Of a stretch of DNA of 33,900 nucleotides, positions 33,794 through 33,900 are shown piece by piece. Numbering within the stretch: the stretch's first letter is position 1; each line of letters begins with the position of its first letter. A model generated the notes under the pieces. The model worked only from the letters and a program-made list of their open reading frames with translations, searched no databases and had not been told where the DNA came from. The DNA lies in contig JAFTEU010000131.1 of NCBI GenBank assembly GCA_017453505.1, forward strand, positions 1 to 33,900, written 5' to 3'. The stretch comes from Muribaculaceae bacterium. Lineage in GTDB: Bacteria > Bacteroidota > Bacteroidia > Bacteroidales > Muribaculaceae. The position numbers were made by a program, and so were the translations under genes.

Positions 33794-33900
33794 GATTTTT
33801 GCAAAATTGTTTATTATGTTAAAAAAAAAAGTTGGTTTGTTCTTGGTTACCTGTAACTTTTAAAGTCGCTCAAAATTAGTATTATTTTTTACAAACACAT
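33794..33900. other. Leader region of the X25/dockerin gene
   Basis: AT-rich upstream region of the minus-strand gene at the window's right edge. It contains the candidate -7 box TAATTTTG but the matching upstream element would fall at or past the edge. No coding seen. Confidence 0.4.

Overview
The window looks like a chromosomal segment of a gut Bacteroidales bacterium. I would guess the Muribaculaceae or Prevotellaceae, from the fairly GC-rich coding with AT-rich spacers, but no rRNA or other marker here settles the family. Support comes from six promoters that fit the Bacteroidetes consensus TTG-N19-21-TAnnTTTG, the near absence of Shine-Dalgarno sites, Bacteroidetes-type lipoprotein signals, and families common in that phylum (DUF4301, X25-type modules, GH109, TM2 and YARHG domains).

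Left part (1-5946): carbohydrate genes. The window opens inside the 3' end of a group II intron whose last base is at about 137. The intron sits antisense in a GH2 beta-galactosidase-type gene and truncates it before its catalytic residues. Next come a PfkB-family fructokinase with a possible membrane-protein remnant upstream, then a two-gene operon of a secreted GH109-type enzyme and an N-acetylhexosamine-kinase-like protein, plausibly for GalNAc use.

Centre (6081-24445): one 15-gene, roughly 18 kb collinear locus behind a single good promoter. In order it encodes a lipoprotein with a VWA-like fold, a small four-TM protein, a tubulin/FtsZ-like protein (Tubulin_2 type), two giant tandem paralogous actin/Hsp70-fold ATPases, a coiled-coil membrane protein, a retropepsin-like lipoprotein, five membrane proteins that all start with the same C-x2-C...C-x2-C zinc ribbon but carry different C-terminal parts (TM2, TPR, Ser-rich tail, SH3-like, beta domain), a YARHG protein, an M15 peptidase and a GHL10-type glycosidase lipoprotein. 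I read it as a trans-envelope machine that pairs cytoplasmic tubulin-like and actin-like NTPases with zinc-ribbon membrane adaptors and periplasmic wall- or protein-processing enzymes. Its function is not known to me, and it is the best candidate here for an undescribed system.

Right part (24463-33900): mostly housekeeping. It holds an RNase D-like 3'-5' exonuclease and a RelA-type (p)ppGpp synthetase with a degenerate hydrolase site (both minus strand), DUF4301 and a secreted thioredoxin, the rpsF-rpsR-rplI operon with its promoter and terminator, a Dabb-domain protein, and a secreted 727-residue protein built of five X25-type carbohydrate-binding modules with a dockerin in the middle. Heptamer tandem repeats lie at several gene borders.
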